DNA of 64,000 bases, from positions 1 through 64,000 of the forward strand of contig NZ_RZHG01000027.1 of assembly GCF_003989795.1 (NCBI RefSeq), written 5' to 3'. Under the pieces are notes generated by a model that worked only from the letters and a program-made list of their open reading frames with translations, was not told the DNA's origin and searched no databases. The DNA is from Vreelandella andesensis (GTDB lineage Bacteria; Pseudomonadota; Gammaproteobacteria; Pseudomonadales; Halomonadaceae). Positions 46,296-55,167 of the stretch are shown one piece after another; position 1 is the stretch's first letter, and each line of letters begins with the position of its first letter. The translations under genes were made by a program, and so were the position numbers.

Positions 46296-47171
46296 ATGTC
46301 TGATCAAATTCAACGTTTTATGTTTGACCAAACCAATGTGCGAGGTGAGATCGTCACGCTCAGCACTGCCTATCATGAGGTGCTAGACCGTCACGCCTAC
46401 CCACCAGCGGTTAATGAATTGTTGGGTGAGCTGTTGGCCGCGGTTGCTTTGCTAACCGACACTGTGAAGCTAGATGGCACGTTAAGCATTGAAGTGCGCG
46501 GGCAAGGCATGCTTTCACTACTAATGGCGGAGTCCAATCCTGGTGGTGAACTGCGTGCCATCGCGCGCATTGCGGAAGATGCGGTGCTTCCCAGCGAGCA
46601 TGCTAGTTTTCGCGAGCTGGTGGGCGAAGGCCAAATTGTGATTACCCTAGACCCACGGGAAGGGCATCGTTATCAGGGTATTGTTGCGCTTGACCACGAT
46701 ACATTAAGCGGCTGCCTGGAAGCCTACTTCGGCCAATCAGAACAGCTGCCGACCCGCCTTTGGCTAGCGGCAAATGGTGAACGAGCAGGGGGGCTGTTGC
46801 TTCAGCGCCTGCCTGATGCCTCGCAAAATCAAGACGTTGATGCCTGGGAGCGCAGCGTTCATCTCGCTGACACGATTAAAACAGAAGAGCTTCTGGGGTT
46901 AGAGCAGCGTGAAGTACTTTATCGGCTCTATCACGAAGAGACCGTTAGGGTGTTCGAACCAAAAGCACTACGTTTTGGCTGCACCTGCTCACGGGAGCGA
47001 ATGAGCCATGCGCTTTACACGCTTGGCGAAGCGGAGCTGCGTGACATTTTGCGTGAAGAAGGCGCAATTGATACGCAGTGCCACTTTTGCCACACGAAAT
47101 ATCACTACACAGCCGCAGATATTGAAATTTTATTAGAAAATCCGGACGCGCCACCCCCTGTGATTCATTGA
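46296..47171 (+). CDS. hslO: Redox-activated chaperone Hsp33
   Basis: The 291-residue chaperone has four zinc-binding Cys in the C-terminal switch: Cys229 and Cys231 (CTC), Cys262 and Cys265 (CHFC). Oxidation releases zinc and turns on holdase activity. The ATG at 46296 gives [11 protein letters not shown]; the much longer in-frame extension overlaps hslR and is rejected. The ribosome site is weak. Confidence 0.96.
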   Translation: MSDQIQRFMFDQTNVRGEIVTLSTAYHEVLDRHAYPPAVNELLGELLAAVALLTDTVKLDGTLSIEVRGQGMLSLLMAESNPGGELRAIARIAEDAVLPSEHASFRELVGEGQIVITLDPREGHRYQGIVALDHDTLSGCLEAYFGQSEQLPTRLWLAANGERAGGLLLQRLPDASQNQDVDAWERSVHLADTIKTEELLGLEQREVLYRLYHEETVRVFEPKALRFGCTCSRERMSHALYTLGEAELRDILREEGAIDTQCHFCHTKYHYTAADIEILLENPDAPPPVIH

Positions 47172-47500
47172 TTGTGTAGTCGGGGCCGATGATATGGGCG
47201 CTAACGTTCTTTATGTACCACGCTAGCCATAGCAAAGCCCATAGGCTGCCTGTCGAACGATTGTTTAAAAAATTACTGCGCTGCAACGCAAAATGTAGTG
47301 CCATTGTAGTAGTATAACTACAAGATATTTGATCAAAGCCCCCGTTTCGCAGGGGCTTTCTTTTTGCCATAATGCCCCCCACTTCAGCGCACTCAGCCCC
47401 CGGCTATTGGAAATAACCATGGCCATCGAAACTTCAAAGGGCTGAGATGATTTCTCAAGGCGTCGGTGACGCCCGGTAAATTCGAGACCCAGGAATCGAC
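47172..47500 (+). other. Intergenic region between hslO and pckA
   Basis: This 329-base gap holds a 7-bp perfect inverted repeat TTGTAGT/ACTACAA with a 6-base spacer (47304-47323), then a terminator (47335-47365), then about 135 bases leading to pckA with no clear operator. No coding sequence is apparent. Confidence 0.7.
47335..47365 (+). terminator. Terminator downstream of hslO
   Basis: Stem AAAGCCCC/GGGGCTTT with a 9-base loop is followed by CTTTTT. It lies 163 bases after the hslO stop codon, so a long 3' untranslated region is implied. Confidence 0.88.
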
Positions 47501-49057
47501 ATGACCACGACTCAAGCCGCTCCCCAAACCCACGTTAATCTTAGCAGCGCCGAACTGATCGAGCGCGCCGTGGCCCGTGGTGAAGGCCGCCTGTCGGCTA
47601 ACGGTGCGCTGGTGGTAGACACCGGTCTACGCACAGGGCGTTCACCGAAAGATCGCTATATCGTTGACGAGCTTTCCACTCGCGATAGCATCGACTGGGG
47701 TAGCGTGAACCAGCCATTTGATGCTGAAAAATTCTCAGCGCTTTGGGCACGAGTAGAAGATTATCTAGGTAGTGGTGAGCAGTTCGTGGCTGAGCTGCAT
47801 GTTGGCAGTGACAACGCACATTACCTGCCCGTTCGTGTAAAAACAGAGACTGCTTGGCAAAACCTATTTGGTCGCACCATGTTTGTCCGCCCGCAGGCTT
47901 ATAACACAGCGGCCAGAGATGAGTGGACGATTCTGAACGCCGCGGGTTTCGTGTGTGACCCAAGCCGCGACGGCACCAACTCTGACGGCTGTGTCATCAT
48001 TAATTTTGCCGAACGCAAAGTGTTGATTGCTGGTATGCGCTATGCCGGTGAAATGAAGAAAGCAATGTTTTCGGTGCAGAACTACCTGCTGCCAGATGCT
48101 GACGTTTTGCCGATGCACTGCTCTGCAAATGTCGGCGAAGACGGCGAAACCTGCTTGTTCTTCGGTCTTTCAGGCACGGGTAAAACTACCCTATCCGCTG
48201 ACCCAGCACGTTATCTGATCGGTGATGATGAGCACGCGTGGGGTGATGGCATTGTCTTTAATATGGAAGGCGGCTGCTACGCCAAGTGCATTGATCTTTC
48301 TGAAAAGAATGAGCCGGTTATTTGGAATGCGATTAAGTTCGGCACGGTGCTAGAGAATGTTGTTCTTGATGACCGTCGCGAGCCGGATTATGCCGACGAC
48401 AGCCTGACCCAAAACTCGCGTGCCGCCTACCCGCTAGAACATGTTGAAAAGCGTGTACTGGAAAACTTAGCAGGCGAGCCTAACGCGATTGTCTTCCTGA
48501 CCTGTGATATGTCTGGCGTTCTACCGCCTGTATCAATTCTTTCTAAAGAAGCCGCCGCGTATCATTTCCTATCGGGTTACACGGCTAAAGTGGGCTCTAC
48601 CGAAATGGGTTCTTCTGAAGGCTTAGCAGCTACATTCTCTACTTGTTTTGGTGCGCCGTTCTTCCCGCGTCCTGCGCGTGAATACGCTGACCTGCTAATC
48701 AAGCGGGTAGACAAGCAAGATGCCCAGGTTTACTTGGTCAACACCGGTTGGACAGGCGGTGCTTACGGTGAAGGCGGCTCGCGTTTCTCTATTCCGACCA
48801 CCCGCGCGATTATCAGTGCCATCCAGTCTGGCGTACTGCGCGATGTTGAAACTAAGCACATCGACGGCTTGAACCTGGACGTACCCGTAGCGGTACCAAG
48901 CGTAGATTCCAGCCTGCTCAATCCTCGCGAAACGTGGGCTGACAAAGAGGCGTATGATCGTCATGTGCAAGATCTAGCCACCAAATTCGTCGATAACTTC
49001 AAAAAGTTCGAAGGCGTCAACGCGGCAATTACTAAAGCCGGCCCACAGTTAGCCTGA
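47501..49057 (+). CDS. pckA: Phosphoenolpyruvate carboxykinase (ATP)
   Basis: The 518-residue enzyme converts oxaloacetate and ATP to phosphoenolpyruvate for gluconeogenesis. Motifs are [11 protein letters not shown], the kinase loop GLSGTGKT (222-229), LIGDDEHAW and the [16 protein letters not shown] block. It shows the ATP-type rather than the GTP-type signature. An AGGA ribosome site lies 6 bases upstream. Confidence 0.98.
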   Translation: MTTTQAAPQTHVNLSSAELIERAVARGEGRLSANGALVVDTGLRTGRSPKDRYIVDELSTRDSIDWGSVNQPFDAEKFSALWARVEDYLGSGEQFVAELHVGSDNAHYLPVRVKTETAWQNLFGRTMFVRPQAYNTAARDEWTILNAAGFVCDPSRDGTNSDGCVIINFAERKVLIAGMRYAGEMKKAMFSVQNYLLPDADVLPMHCSANVGEDGETCLFFGLSGTGKTTLSADPARYLIGDDEHAWGDGIVFNMEGGCYAKCIDLSEKNEPVIWNAIKFGTVLENVVLDDRREPDYADDSLTQNSRAAYPLEHVEKRVLENLAGEPNAIVFLTCDMSGVLPPVSILSKEAAAYHFLSGYTAKVGSTEMGSSEGLAATFSTCFGAPFFPRPAREYADLLIKRVDKQDAQVYLVNTGWTGGAYGEGGSRFSIPTTRAIISAIQSGVLRDVETKHIDGLNLDVPVAVPSVDSSLLNPRETWADKEAYDRHVQDLATKFVDNFKKFEGVNAAITKAGPQLA

Positions 49058-49108
49058 TATGCACAACAGGGTGTAAGTGGTCGAACATTTAGACCGTTAA
49101 GTAGTCAG

Positions 49109-49141
49109 AATGGGGCAGCGCAAAGGCGCTGCCCCATTTTT
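49109..49141 (+). terminator. Terminator of pckA
   Basis: An 11-bp perfect stem TGGGGCAGCGC/GCGCTGCCCCA with a 4-base loop is followed by five T residues. Confidence 0.95.
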
Positions 49142-49193
49142 GTGTGTATGTAATTAACAATCATGTTCTTAACGTGTTGAAGGGGATACGCAA

Positions 49194-49691
49194 ATGAAGC
49201 GTCGTCATTTTTTGGGCCTTGCTGGGCTAACAGGGTTGGCCAGCGCTATTCCTGGTGTCTCATTTGGTTTTCCACGTCTAGACCTTAAACCAGCCCCCAA
49301 CCTTGAAAAGCTTGAACTAAGCAAAGATGAATGGCGGGAACGTTTGTCTGACGAAGCATTCAACGTGCTGCGTGAAGAAGGGACTGAGCGTGCATTTTCA
49401 AGCCCCCTAGACGGTGAGACTGGAGAAGGTGAGTACCGCTGTGCAGGATGCGATCTGTTGCTGTTCACCAGTGCAATGAAGTACGACTCAGGCACCGGAT
49501 GGCCCAGTTTTTTCGAGCACGTCGAAGGTCATATGTTAACTAAGCTAGATTTTAAGCTCGTATGGCCACGTACCGAATACCACTGCGCTCGTTGTGGTGG
49601 CCATCAAGGCCATGTGTTTGAAGACGGCCCCGATCCTAGCGGCCTTCGTTGGTGCAATAATGGCGTCGCATTGCGGTTTGTGCCCGCCTAG
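49194..49691 (+). CDS. msrB: Exported methionine-R-sulfoxide reductase (MsrB) with twin-arginine signal
   Basis: The 165-residue protein has zinc cysteines Cys83/Cys86 (CAGC) and Cys131/Cys134 (CARC) and catalytic Cys154 in RWCNNGVALRF. It reduces methionine-R-sulfoxide in proteins. The N-terminus MKRRHFLGLAGLTGLASA looks like a Tat signal, placing the enzyme in the periplasm, unlike the usual cytoplasmic MsrB. How it would be reduced there is unclear; no resolving Cys is obvious. Confidence 0.88.
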   Translation: MKRRHFLGLAGLTGLASAIPGVSFGFPRLDLKPAPNLEKLELSKDEWRERLSDEAFNVLREEGTERAFSSPLDGETGEGEYRCAGCDLLLFTSAMKYDSGTGWPSFFEHVEGHMLTKLDFKLVWPRTEYHCARCGGHQGHVFEDGPDPSGLRWCNNGVALRFVPA

Positions 49692-49757
49692 GGCGTTCAT
49701 GCAGCGATTGTGGTACCTTGTCGGCACCTTGAATGCTGCATGAGTTAGTTGCACGTT

Positions 49758-52157
49758 ATGGATGTCAAACAACGCATTATTTTACGCTTAGCCACTGAGC
49801 TAAACGTACGACCTGAACAGGTCTCCGCAACGGTAGAACTTCTGGATGGTGGTGCTACCGTGCCGTTTATTGCCCGTTACCGTAAAGAAGTAACGGGTGC
49901 CCTTGATGATATTCAGCTGCGTCAGCTTGATGAGCGCCTGCGCTATTTGCGCGAGTTGGAAGAGCGCCGGGAAGCCGTGCTGGCGGCTATCGATGAGCAG
50001 GGTAAGCTAGATGCTGCGCTGAAAACGAGCATTGATGCTGCTGAAACTAAGCAGCGCCTAGAAGACTTATACCTACCGTTTAAGAAAAAACGCCGTACGA
50101 AAGCACAAATCGCCCGTGAGGCGGGACTAGAGCCACTGGCTGACGCCTTATTGGCCAATCCGACGCTGACCCCTGAAAGCGAAGCGGCGCAGTATCTACG
50201 TCCCGCAGAAGGCGATATTCCCGCGATTGAAGACGCCAAAGCCGCGCTCGATGGTGCTAAGCAAATTCTCATGGAGCGCTTTGCCGAAGACCCCGAGCTA
50301 ATTGGCCGACTACGTGAACGGTTATGGCAAGAGGGCGAATTAAGCGCCCGCCTGCTAGACGGAAAGCAGCAGGAAGGCGCGAAGTTCTCTGATTACTTTG
50401 AGCACGATGAAAAGCTGGCCAACGTGCCTTCCCATCGGGCTCTGGCGATGTTCCGTGGTCGAAACGAAGGCATTCTAAGTCTGGCGATTCGCTTGCCTGG
50501 TGAAGAAGACGCGCCGATTCATCCAGCCCAGGTCGCGATTGCCAAACAAGTGGGTATTAGCGATCAAGGCCGTGCCGCTGACAAATGGCTGGGTGAAGTC
50601 GTTCGCTGGACGTGGCGTGTAAAGCTCTACACTGCGCTTGAAACCGAGTTATTGGGTCGCCTTCGCGAACAGGCAGAGCTTACCGCTATCGAGGTGTTTG
50701 CCGCCAATCTGAAAGACCTTTTGTTGGCAGCACCTGCTGGGCAAAAAGTGACACTTGCGATTGACCCAGGTTTGAGAACTGGCAGTAAGGTGGCGGTGGT
50801 GGATGCGACGGGTCAATTCATCGATCAAGCGACAATTTACCCCCATGCACCGCAAAACCGCTGGGACGAATCGCTCAATGTGCTCGCCAAGCTGGTTAAA
50901 CAGCATGGTGTTCAGCTAATTGCCGTCGGCAACGGTACTGCCAGTCGAGAAACCGACAAGCTGGCAGGCGAATTACTTAAGGCGTTAGCACCCGAACATC
51001 ATTTGAGTAAAGTGATGGTATCTGAGGCAGGTGCTTCGGTTTACTCTGCGTCGGAATACGCCTCCCGCGAGTTGCCAGATCTTGATGTCACTGTGCGCGG
51101 CGCTGTTTCTATTGCCCGTCGCCTGCAAGATCCGCTCGCGGAGCTGGTGAAAATCGAGCCGAAATCCATTGGTGTTGGCCAATATCAACACGATGTTTCC
51201 CAGTTGCAGCTCTCAAGAAGTCTTGAAGTTGTCATAGAAGACTGTGTTAATGCGGTTGGCGTCGACCTCAACACCGCGTCTAGTGCGTTGCTTTCACGCG
51301 TTGCTGGGTTGAGCGCTGCTATTGCGGAAAACATTGTTGCCCAACGCAACGTTCAAGGGGCGTTTAAAAGCCGTAAAGAGTTATTAGAAGTTAGCCGCCT
51401 TGGGCCAAAAACGTTTGAGCAGTGTGCTGGCTTCTTACGCATCAGCAACGCCGAAAACCCGCTAGATGCCAGCGCTGTTCACCCCGAGGCTTACACCCTG
51501 GTAGAGCGTATTGCCAAGCAGAATAGCCGAGATATTAAAGGGTTGATTGGTGATAGTGCGACGCTTAAAGCGCTTAAGCCAGCTGATTTCGCCGATGAGC
51601 GTTTTGGTGTGCCCACCGTTAGCGATATTCTTAAAGAGCTGGATAAGCCTGGACGTGACCCGCGCCCCGAGTTTAAAGCCGCTGAATTCCGTGAAGGGGT
51701 CGAAACGCTTAAAGACCTAAAGCTGGGTATGGTGCTGGAAGGCACCGTCACTAATGTGACCCACTTCGGTGCTTTTGTGGACGTCGGCGTCCATCAAGAC
51801 GGGCTTGTGCATATTTCAGCGCTTTCCGACCGCTTCATTGATGACCCGCGTACTGTGGTGAAAGCAGGTGATATCGTCACCGTTAAGGTGATGAGTGTTG
51901 ATATACCCCGCAAGCGGGTTGGGCTTTCGATGCGTTTGGACGATGAGCCAGAACAAGCGCAAGCAGCATCCAGTGCCACCAACGACCAGCCCCGCAAACC
52001 TGCGCGCAGTCAGCGTTCGTCTAGCGCTGGGCAGAACAGTCGTGGAGAGGGTGGTCGTGGAGAGAGCGGTCAACGCCAAGGCAGAAAGTCTAACGAAGCA
52101 GCCGCACCAATGGGGGCGCTCGGCGCAGCACTGCTTAAAGCAAAGCAGGGCAAATAG
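49758..52157 (+). CDS. tex: RNA-binding transcription accessory protein Tex
   Basis: The 799-residue protein has N-terminal helix-turn-helix and YqgF-like (about 325-455, IDPGLRTGSK) domains, helix-hairpin-helix motifs (about 500-560) and an S1 RNA-binding domain (about 655-725: GMVLEGTVTNVTHFGAFVDVG). A low-complexity Arg/Ser/Gly tail follows. The ATG at 49758 was preferred over a TTG three codons upstream. It is a single gene flanked by msrB and gshA. Confidence 0.95.
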   Translation: MDVKQRIILRLATELNVRPEQVSATVELLDGGATVPFIARYRKEVTGALDDIQLRQLDERLRYLRELEERREAVLAAIDEQGKLDAALKTSIDAAETKQRLEDLYLPFKKKRRTKAQIAREAGLEPLADALLANPTLTPESEAAQYLRPAEGDIPAIEDAKAALDGAKQILMERFAEDPELIGRLRERLWQEGELSARLLDGKQQEGAKFSDYFEHDEKLANVPSHRALAMFRGRNEGILSLAIRLPGEEDAPIHPAQVAIAKQVGISDQGRAADKWLGEVVRWTWRVKLYTALETELLGRLREQAELTAIEVFAANLKDLLLAAPAGQKVTLAIDPGLRTGSKVAVVDATGQFIDQATIYPHAPQNRWDESLNVLAKLVKQHGVQLIAVGNGTASRETDKLAGELLKALAPEHHLSKVMVSEAGASVYSASEYASRELPDLDVTVRGAVSIARRLQDPLAELVKIEPKSIGVGQYQHDVSQLQLSRSLEVVIEDCVNAVGVDLNTASSALLSRVAGLSAAIAENIVAQRNVQGAFKSRKELLEVSRLGPKTFEQCAGFLRISNAENPLDASAVHPEAYTLVERIAKQNSRDIKGLIGDSATLKALKPADFADERFGVPTVSDILKELDKPGRDPRPEFKAAEFREGVETLKDLKLGMVLEGTVTNVTHFGAFVDVGVHQDGLVHISALSDRFIDDPRTVVKAGDIVTVKVMSVDIPRKRVGLSMRLDDEPEQAQAASSATNDQPRKPARSQRSSSAGQNSRGEGGRGESGQRQGRKSNEAAAPMGALGAALLKAKQGK

Positions 52158-52255
52158 TCGCGTGTCTTGAATATTTAGCGGTTGCCGCCATATCCTGCCA
52201 TCTGTTCTCGGTAAAAGACGTGATGATCCCTATGGCGATGCCAACTGATTTCAAC

Positions 52256-52278
52256 AAAGCCTGCTTCAAGCAGGCTTT
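52256..52278 (+). promoter_or_regulatory. Hairpin just upstream of the gshA ribosome site
   Basis: The stem AAAGCCTGC/GCAGGCTTT with a TTCAA loop ends 5 bases before the AAGGAG ribosome site (52284-52289). It may be the tex terminator, though its T tract is only three bases, or a control hairpin for gshA. Confidence 0.55.
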
Positions 52279-52298
52279 ACTAACAAGGAGTGTTCACC

Positions 52299-53939
52299 TT
52301 GTCTGAACCTCTCACTGTGCCATCCACGCTAACCACCCAGGTAGAGCGTTTACTTCCTAGTGCGCGCTTAGGACGCCTAGGACGCCTGCGTCGTGGGTTG
52401 GAAAAAGAGGGCTTACGCGTTGACGCAAACGGCCATATTGCTCAAACGCATCATCCGTATGCGTTAGGTTCAAAGCTTACCCATCCGCATATCACTACTG
52501 ACTACTCCGAAGCGTTATTAGAATACATCACGCCGGTGTATTCAGAGCCTAAGGAGGCGTTAGCATTTTTATCCGATTTGCATACGTTTACCTATCATCA
52601 CCTAGAAAATGAGTGGATCTGGCCGGGCAGCATGCCGTCGCGGCTTTCCGGTAACGATAGCGTGCCGATTGCCGACTACGGCAGCTCCAATGTTGGCACC
52701 ATGAAGCATGTTTATCGTAAAGGGCTGGATGTGCGCTACGGGCGCATTATGCAGGCCATCGCCGGGGTGCATTACAACGTATCGTTGCCAGATGATATGT
52801 GGCACGCCCTGCGTGAACTTGAAAAAGCCACCAATATCCCTTTTAACGATTACCGCTCAACGCGCTACTTTGGCATGATTCGGCATTTTCGTCGTCATAG
52901 CTGGTTGCTGCTCTACCTATTTGGCGCGTCACCGGCCATCGACAAAAGCTTCCTGCCGACTGGTAAAGTGCCTGAAAAGCTACAGTCACTAAGCGATGAC
53001 ACTTATTACGCCCCTTATGCGACCACACTTCGCATGTCGGATTTGGGCTATCAGAACAAAGTGCAGTCGCAGCTTAAAATCTGCTTTAACTCATTGTCTA
53101 ACTACGTCAACACCCTGCGTCATGCTATTTCAAGCCCTTGGCCCGATTACGAAAAACTGGGCGTGAAGAACGGCGATAACTGGCAGCAGTTAAACGCCAA
53201 TATTTTGCAGATTGAAAACGAATACTACAGCGATATTCGCCCTAAACGAGTCGCCAAGCACAACGAAACGCCTAGTCAGGCGCTTGAGGCGCGTGGGGTG
53301 GAGTACATCGAAGTGCGCTGTTTGGATCTTAATCCATTCGATCCGCTAGGCGTCACCGAAGACCAGATGCGTTTTGTTGATACCTTCTTAATGTGGTGTT
53401 TGTTAAGCGACAGCCCGTGGATTTCAGACGAAGAGTGTGATCGCTTAGATGATAATCGCCGCCTGGTTGTGGAGCGTGGGCGCGACCCAGCGTTGAGCCT
53501 GATCAACAACGGCCAAACGACGACTGTGCGGGAGTGGGGTGAGCAGATTTTTGCGGAAATGGCTGAAGTAGCACGCCTGCTGGATGCGGTAGAAGAGGGT
53601 ACTCCTCATGCAGCGGCACTTGCTGAGTTGGCACCGCGGTTACAAGACCCTTCTCTAACACCCTCTGCTCAGCTGCTAGCCCGCCTGGAGGCTGGGAATG
53701 GCTCGCTCAGCGATACGTTGTTGCAATTGGCTCAGGAACAGGCTGACAAGCTTAAATCCACGCCTATGCTGCGCTCTCGTGAAGCACTGCTTGCTCAGTT
53801 GATCGAAACCTCACATCAGCAACAGCATGATATTGAAGCGGCCGATCAAGAGAGCTTTAGCGAGTTTTTAAACACTTATTTTGCCAAAGCGCGTGAGTCT
53901 AGGGCACTGTCTGCTATTTCACCAGAGGATGGTCAATGA
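52299..53939 (+). CDS. gshA: Glutamate-cysteine ligase
   Basis: The 546-residue enzyme makes gamma-glutamylcysteine, the first step to glutathione. Family segments include LRRGLEKEGLRV, HPHITTDYSEALLEYITPVY, SLPDDMW, the DYRSTRYFGMIRHF block and GVEYIEVRCLDLNPFDPLG. The start is probably TTG at 52299, nine bases after AAGGAG; the GTG at 52290 touches the ribosome site. E. coli gshA also uses TTG. It overlaps dsbB by 4 bases, so a redox operon is likely. Confidence 0.95.
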   Translation: MSEPLTVPSTLTTQVERLLPSARLGRLGRLRRGLEKEGLRVDANGHIAQTHHPYALGSKLTHPHITTDYSEALLEYITPVYSEPKEALAFLSDLHTFTYHHLENEWIWPGSMPSRLSGNDSVPIADYGSSNVGTMKHVYRKGLDVRYGRIMQAIAGVHYNVSLPDDMWHALRELEKATNIPFNDYRSTRYFGMIRHFRRHSWLLLYLFGASPAIDKSFLPTGKVPEKLQSLSDDTYYAPYATTLRMSDLGYQNKVQSQLKICFNSLSNYVNTLRHAISSPWPDYEKLGVKNGDNWQQLNANILQIENEYYSDIRPKRVAKHNETPSQALEARGVEYIEVRCLDLNPFDPLGVTEDQMRFVDTFLMWCLLSDSPWISDEECDRLDDNRRLVVERGRDPALSLINNGQTTTVREWGEQIFAEMAEVARLLDAVEEGTPHAAALAELAPRLQDPSLTPSAQLLARLEAGNGSLSDTLLQLAQEQADKLKSTPMLRSREALLAQLIETSHQQQHDIEAADQESFSEFLNTYFAKARESRALSAISPEDGQ

Positions 53940-54436
53940 CGTCACTAGCCGTTCGCCCCATGGCGTTAGCAGGCTTCGCCTTTTGTGTACTGATGATGGC
54001 GGTAGCCTTGGGTCTTGAGCATATTATGGGTCTTGAACCCTGCCCACTGTGTATCTTTCAGCGGGTGGCGGTGATTGCCGCAGGGTTAGTGTTGGGTGTT
54101 GCGGCCCTGCATAATCCCAGTGGTAAGGCAGGCAACATTATTTACGGTTTGCTGGGGTTAGCTGCAGTAGGTATCGGGGCTTTTATTGCAGGAAGGCATG
54201 TATGGCTTCAAGGCTTGCCCGCTGACGAAGTGCCGAGTTGCGGCCCTGGCCTTGAGTACATGATGGATATTTTGCCGATGCAAGAGGTGGTTGCCATGGT
54301 GCTTACAGGTTCAGGGGAGTGTGCTGAAATCGATTTTATGTTCTTGGGCTTATCCTTGCCTGCGTGGACCCTGATCGGTTTTTTATTGCTCGCGATCGCA
54401 CCTCTGCGTATTCTGTGGCTTGTAAAAAATAGTTAA
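53936..54436 (+). CDS. dsbB: Disulfide bond formation protein DsbB
   Basis: The 166-residue inner-membrane protein has four helices, the first periplasmic pair CPLC and a second Cys pair in the loop PSCGPG and GECAE. It reoxidises DsbA by passing electrons to quinone. Its start overlaps gshA's stop. The same region also encodes DsbG- and TlpA-like proteins at 25.6-27.3 kb. Confidence 0.96.
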   Translation: MTSLAVRPMALAGFAFCVLMMAVALGLEHIMGLEPCPLCIFQRVAVIAAGLVLGVAALHNPSGKAGNIIYGLLGLAAVGIGAFIAGRHVWLQGLPADEVPSCGPGLEYMMDILPMQEVVAMVLTGSGECAEIDFMFLGLSLPAWTLIGFLLLAIAPLRILWLVKNS

Positions 54437-54569
54437 ATAAGTGATAAGGTTTACGCTAATTGATTGCTCTAATTTAATTAAGTAAACCGTACCCACTAGG
54501 ATTGACAGGTGTTTACGGACGCGCGAGTCTAGTTTGGTTGGAAACGGCTATCTGTAAGGAGAAAGCCCC

Positions 54570-55058
54570 ATGCTCGAAGATTGCAAAAATGCCCTGGAGC
54601 GCTGGGGGGGCGTGCATAGCTTAATTGATCGCTGGCTTGATCAGCGCCGCTCGCTGTTAATCAGCTTTATTGAGCTGAAAGAGGCCTGTGATGCTGAGCT
54701 GGAGGAAATTAGCAAAACGCGCGTTGATACGTTTAGTGAGTTACTGATGGACTACATCAGTGCTGGGCACTTCGAGATTTACCCCCAGCTTGCTGAAGAA
54801 GCAAAGGCCTTCGACGATGACAGCGCGCTGAACATCGCGGCAAAGCTTTTTGAACGTTTAGAAATGTCGACGGCCATGGTGCTGGAGTTTGATGAAGACT
54901 TTGCTTCGCCGGTGCGTTGCCAACAGAATCTAGTGCGTTTACCCGCTTGGATCGACCGCTTATCGAAAGGATTAGCAGAGCGCTTTGCCCTCGAAGATAA
55001 GCTGATCGCCCGTCTGCACGCCGCCCACAGCCCTCAGCAAATGAAGTCTCCTGCGTAA
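54570..55058 (+). CDS. rsd: Anti-sigma-70 factor Rsd (AlgQ family)
   Basis: The 162-residue all-helical protein begins MLEDCKNALERWGGVHSLID and contains LLMDYISAGHFEIY. This is the Rsd/AlgQ pattern. Rsd binds the housekeeping sigma factor in stationary phase and shifts RNA polymerase toward other sigma factors. AAGGAG lies 8 bases before the ATG. The following gene is convergent. Confidence 0.94.
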   Translation: MLEDCKNALERWGGVHSLIDRWLDQRRSLLISFIELKEACDAELEEISKTRVDTFSELLMDYISAGHFEIYPQLAEEAKAFDDDSALNIAAKLFERLEMSTAMVLEFDEDFASPVRCQQNLVRLPAWIDRLSKGLAERFALEDKLIARLHAAHSPQQMKSPA

Positions 55059-55125
55059 TCTATCCGTCCTCCATCGCAGGTTGTGCTGTAGAGCTGCAGA
55101 GAAGGAGCTTCAACTCGCGATGATT

Positions 55126-55167
55126 GAAGCTCTCATCTCGAAGCTCTCACCTCATGCCTCATGCCTT
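55126..55167. repeat. Tandem repeat overlapping the RND transporter stop codon
   Basis: GAAGCTCTCATCTC and GAAGCTCTCACCTC (55126 and 55140, 14 bp) adjoin two copies of a 7-bp ATGCCTC-type unit (55154-55167). On the minus strand this duplicates the last codons and the TGA of the transporter gene. Confidence 0.85.
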
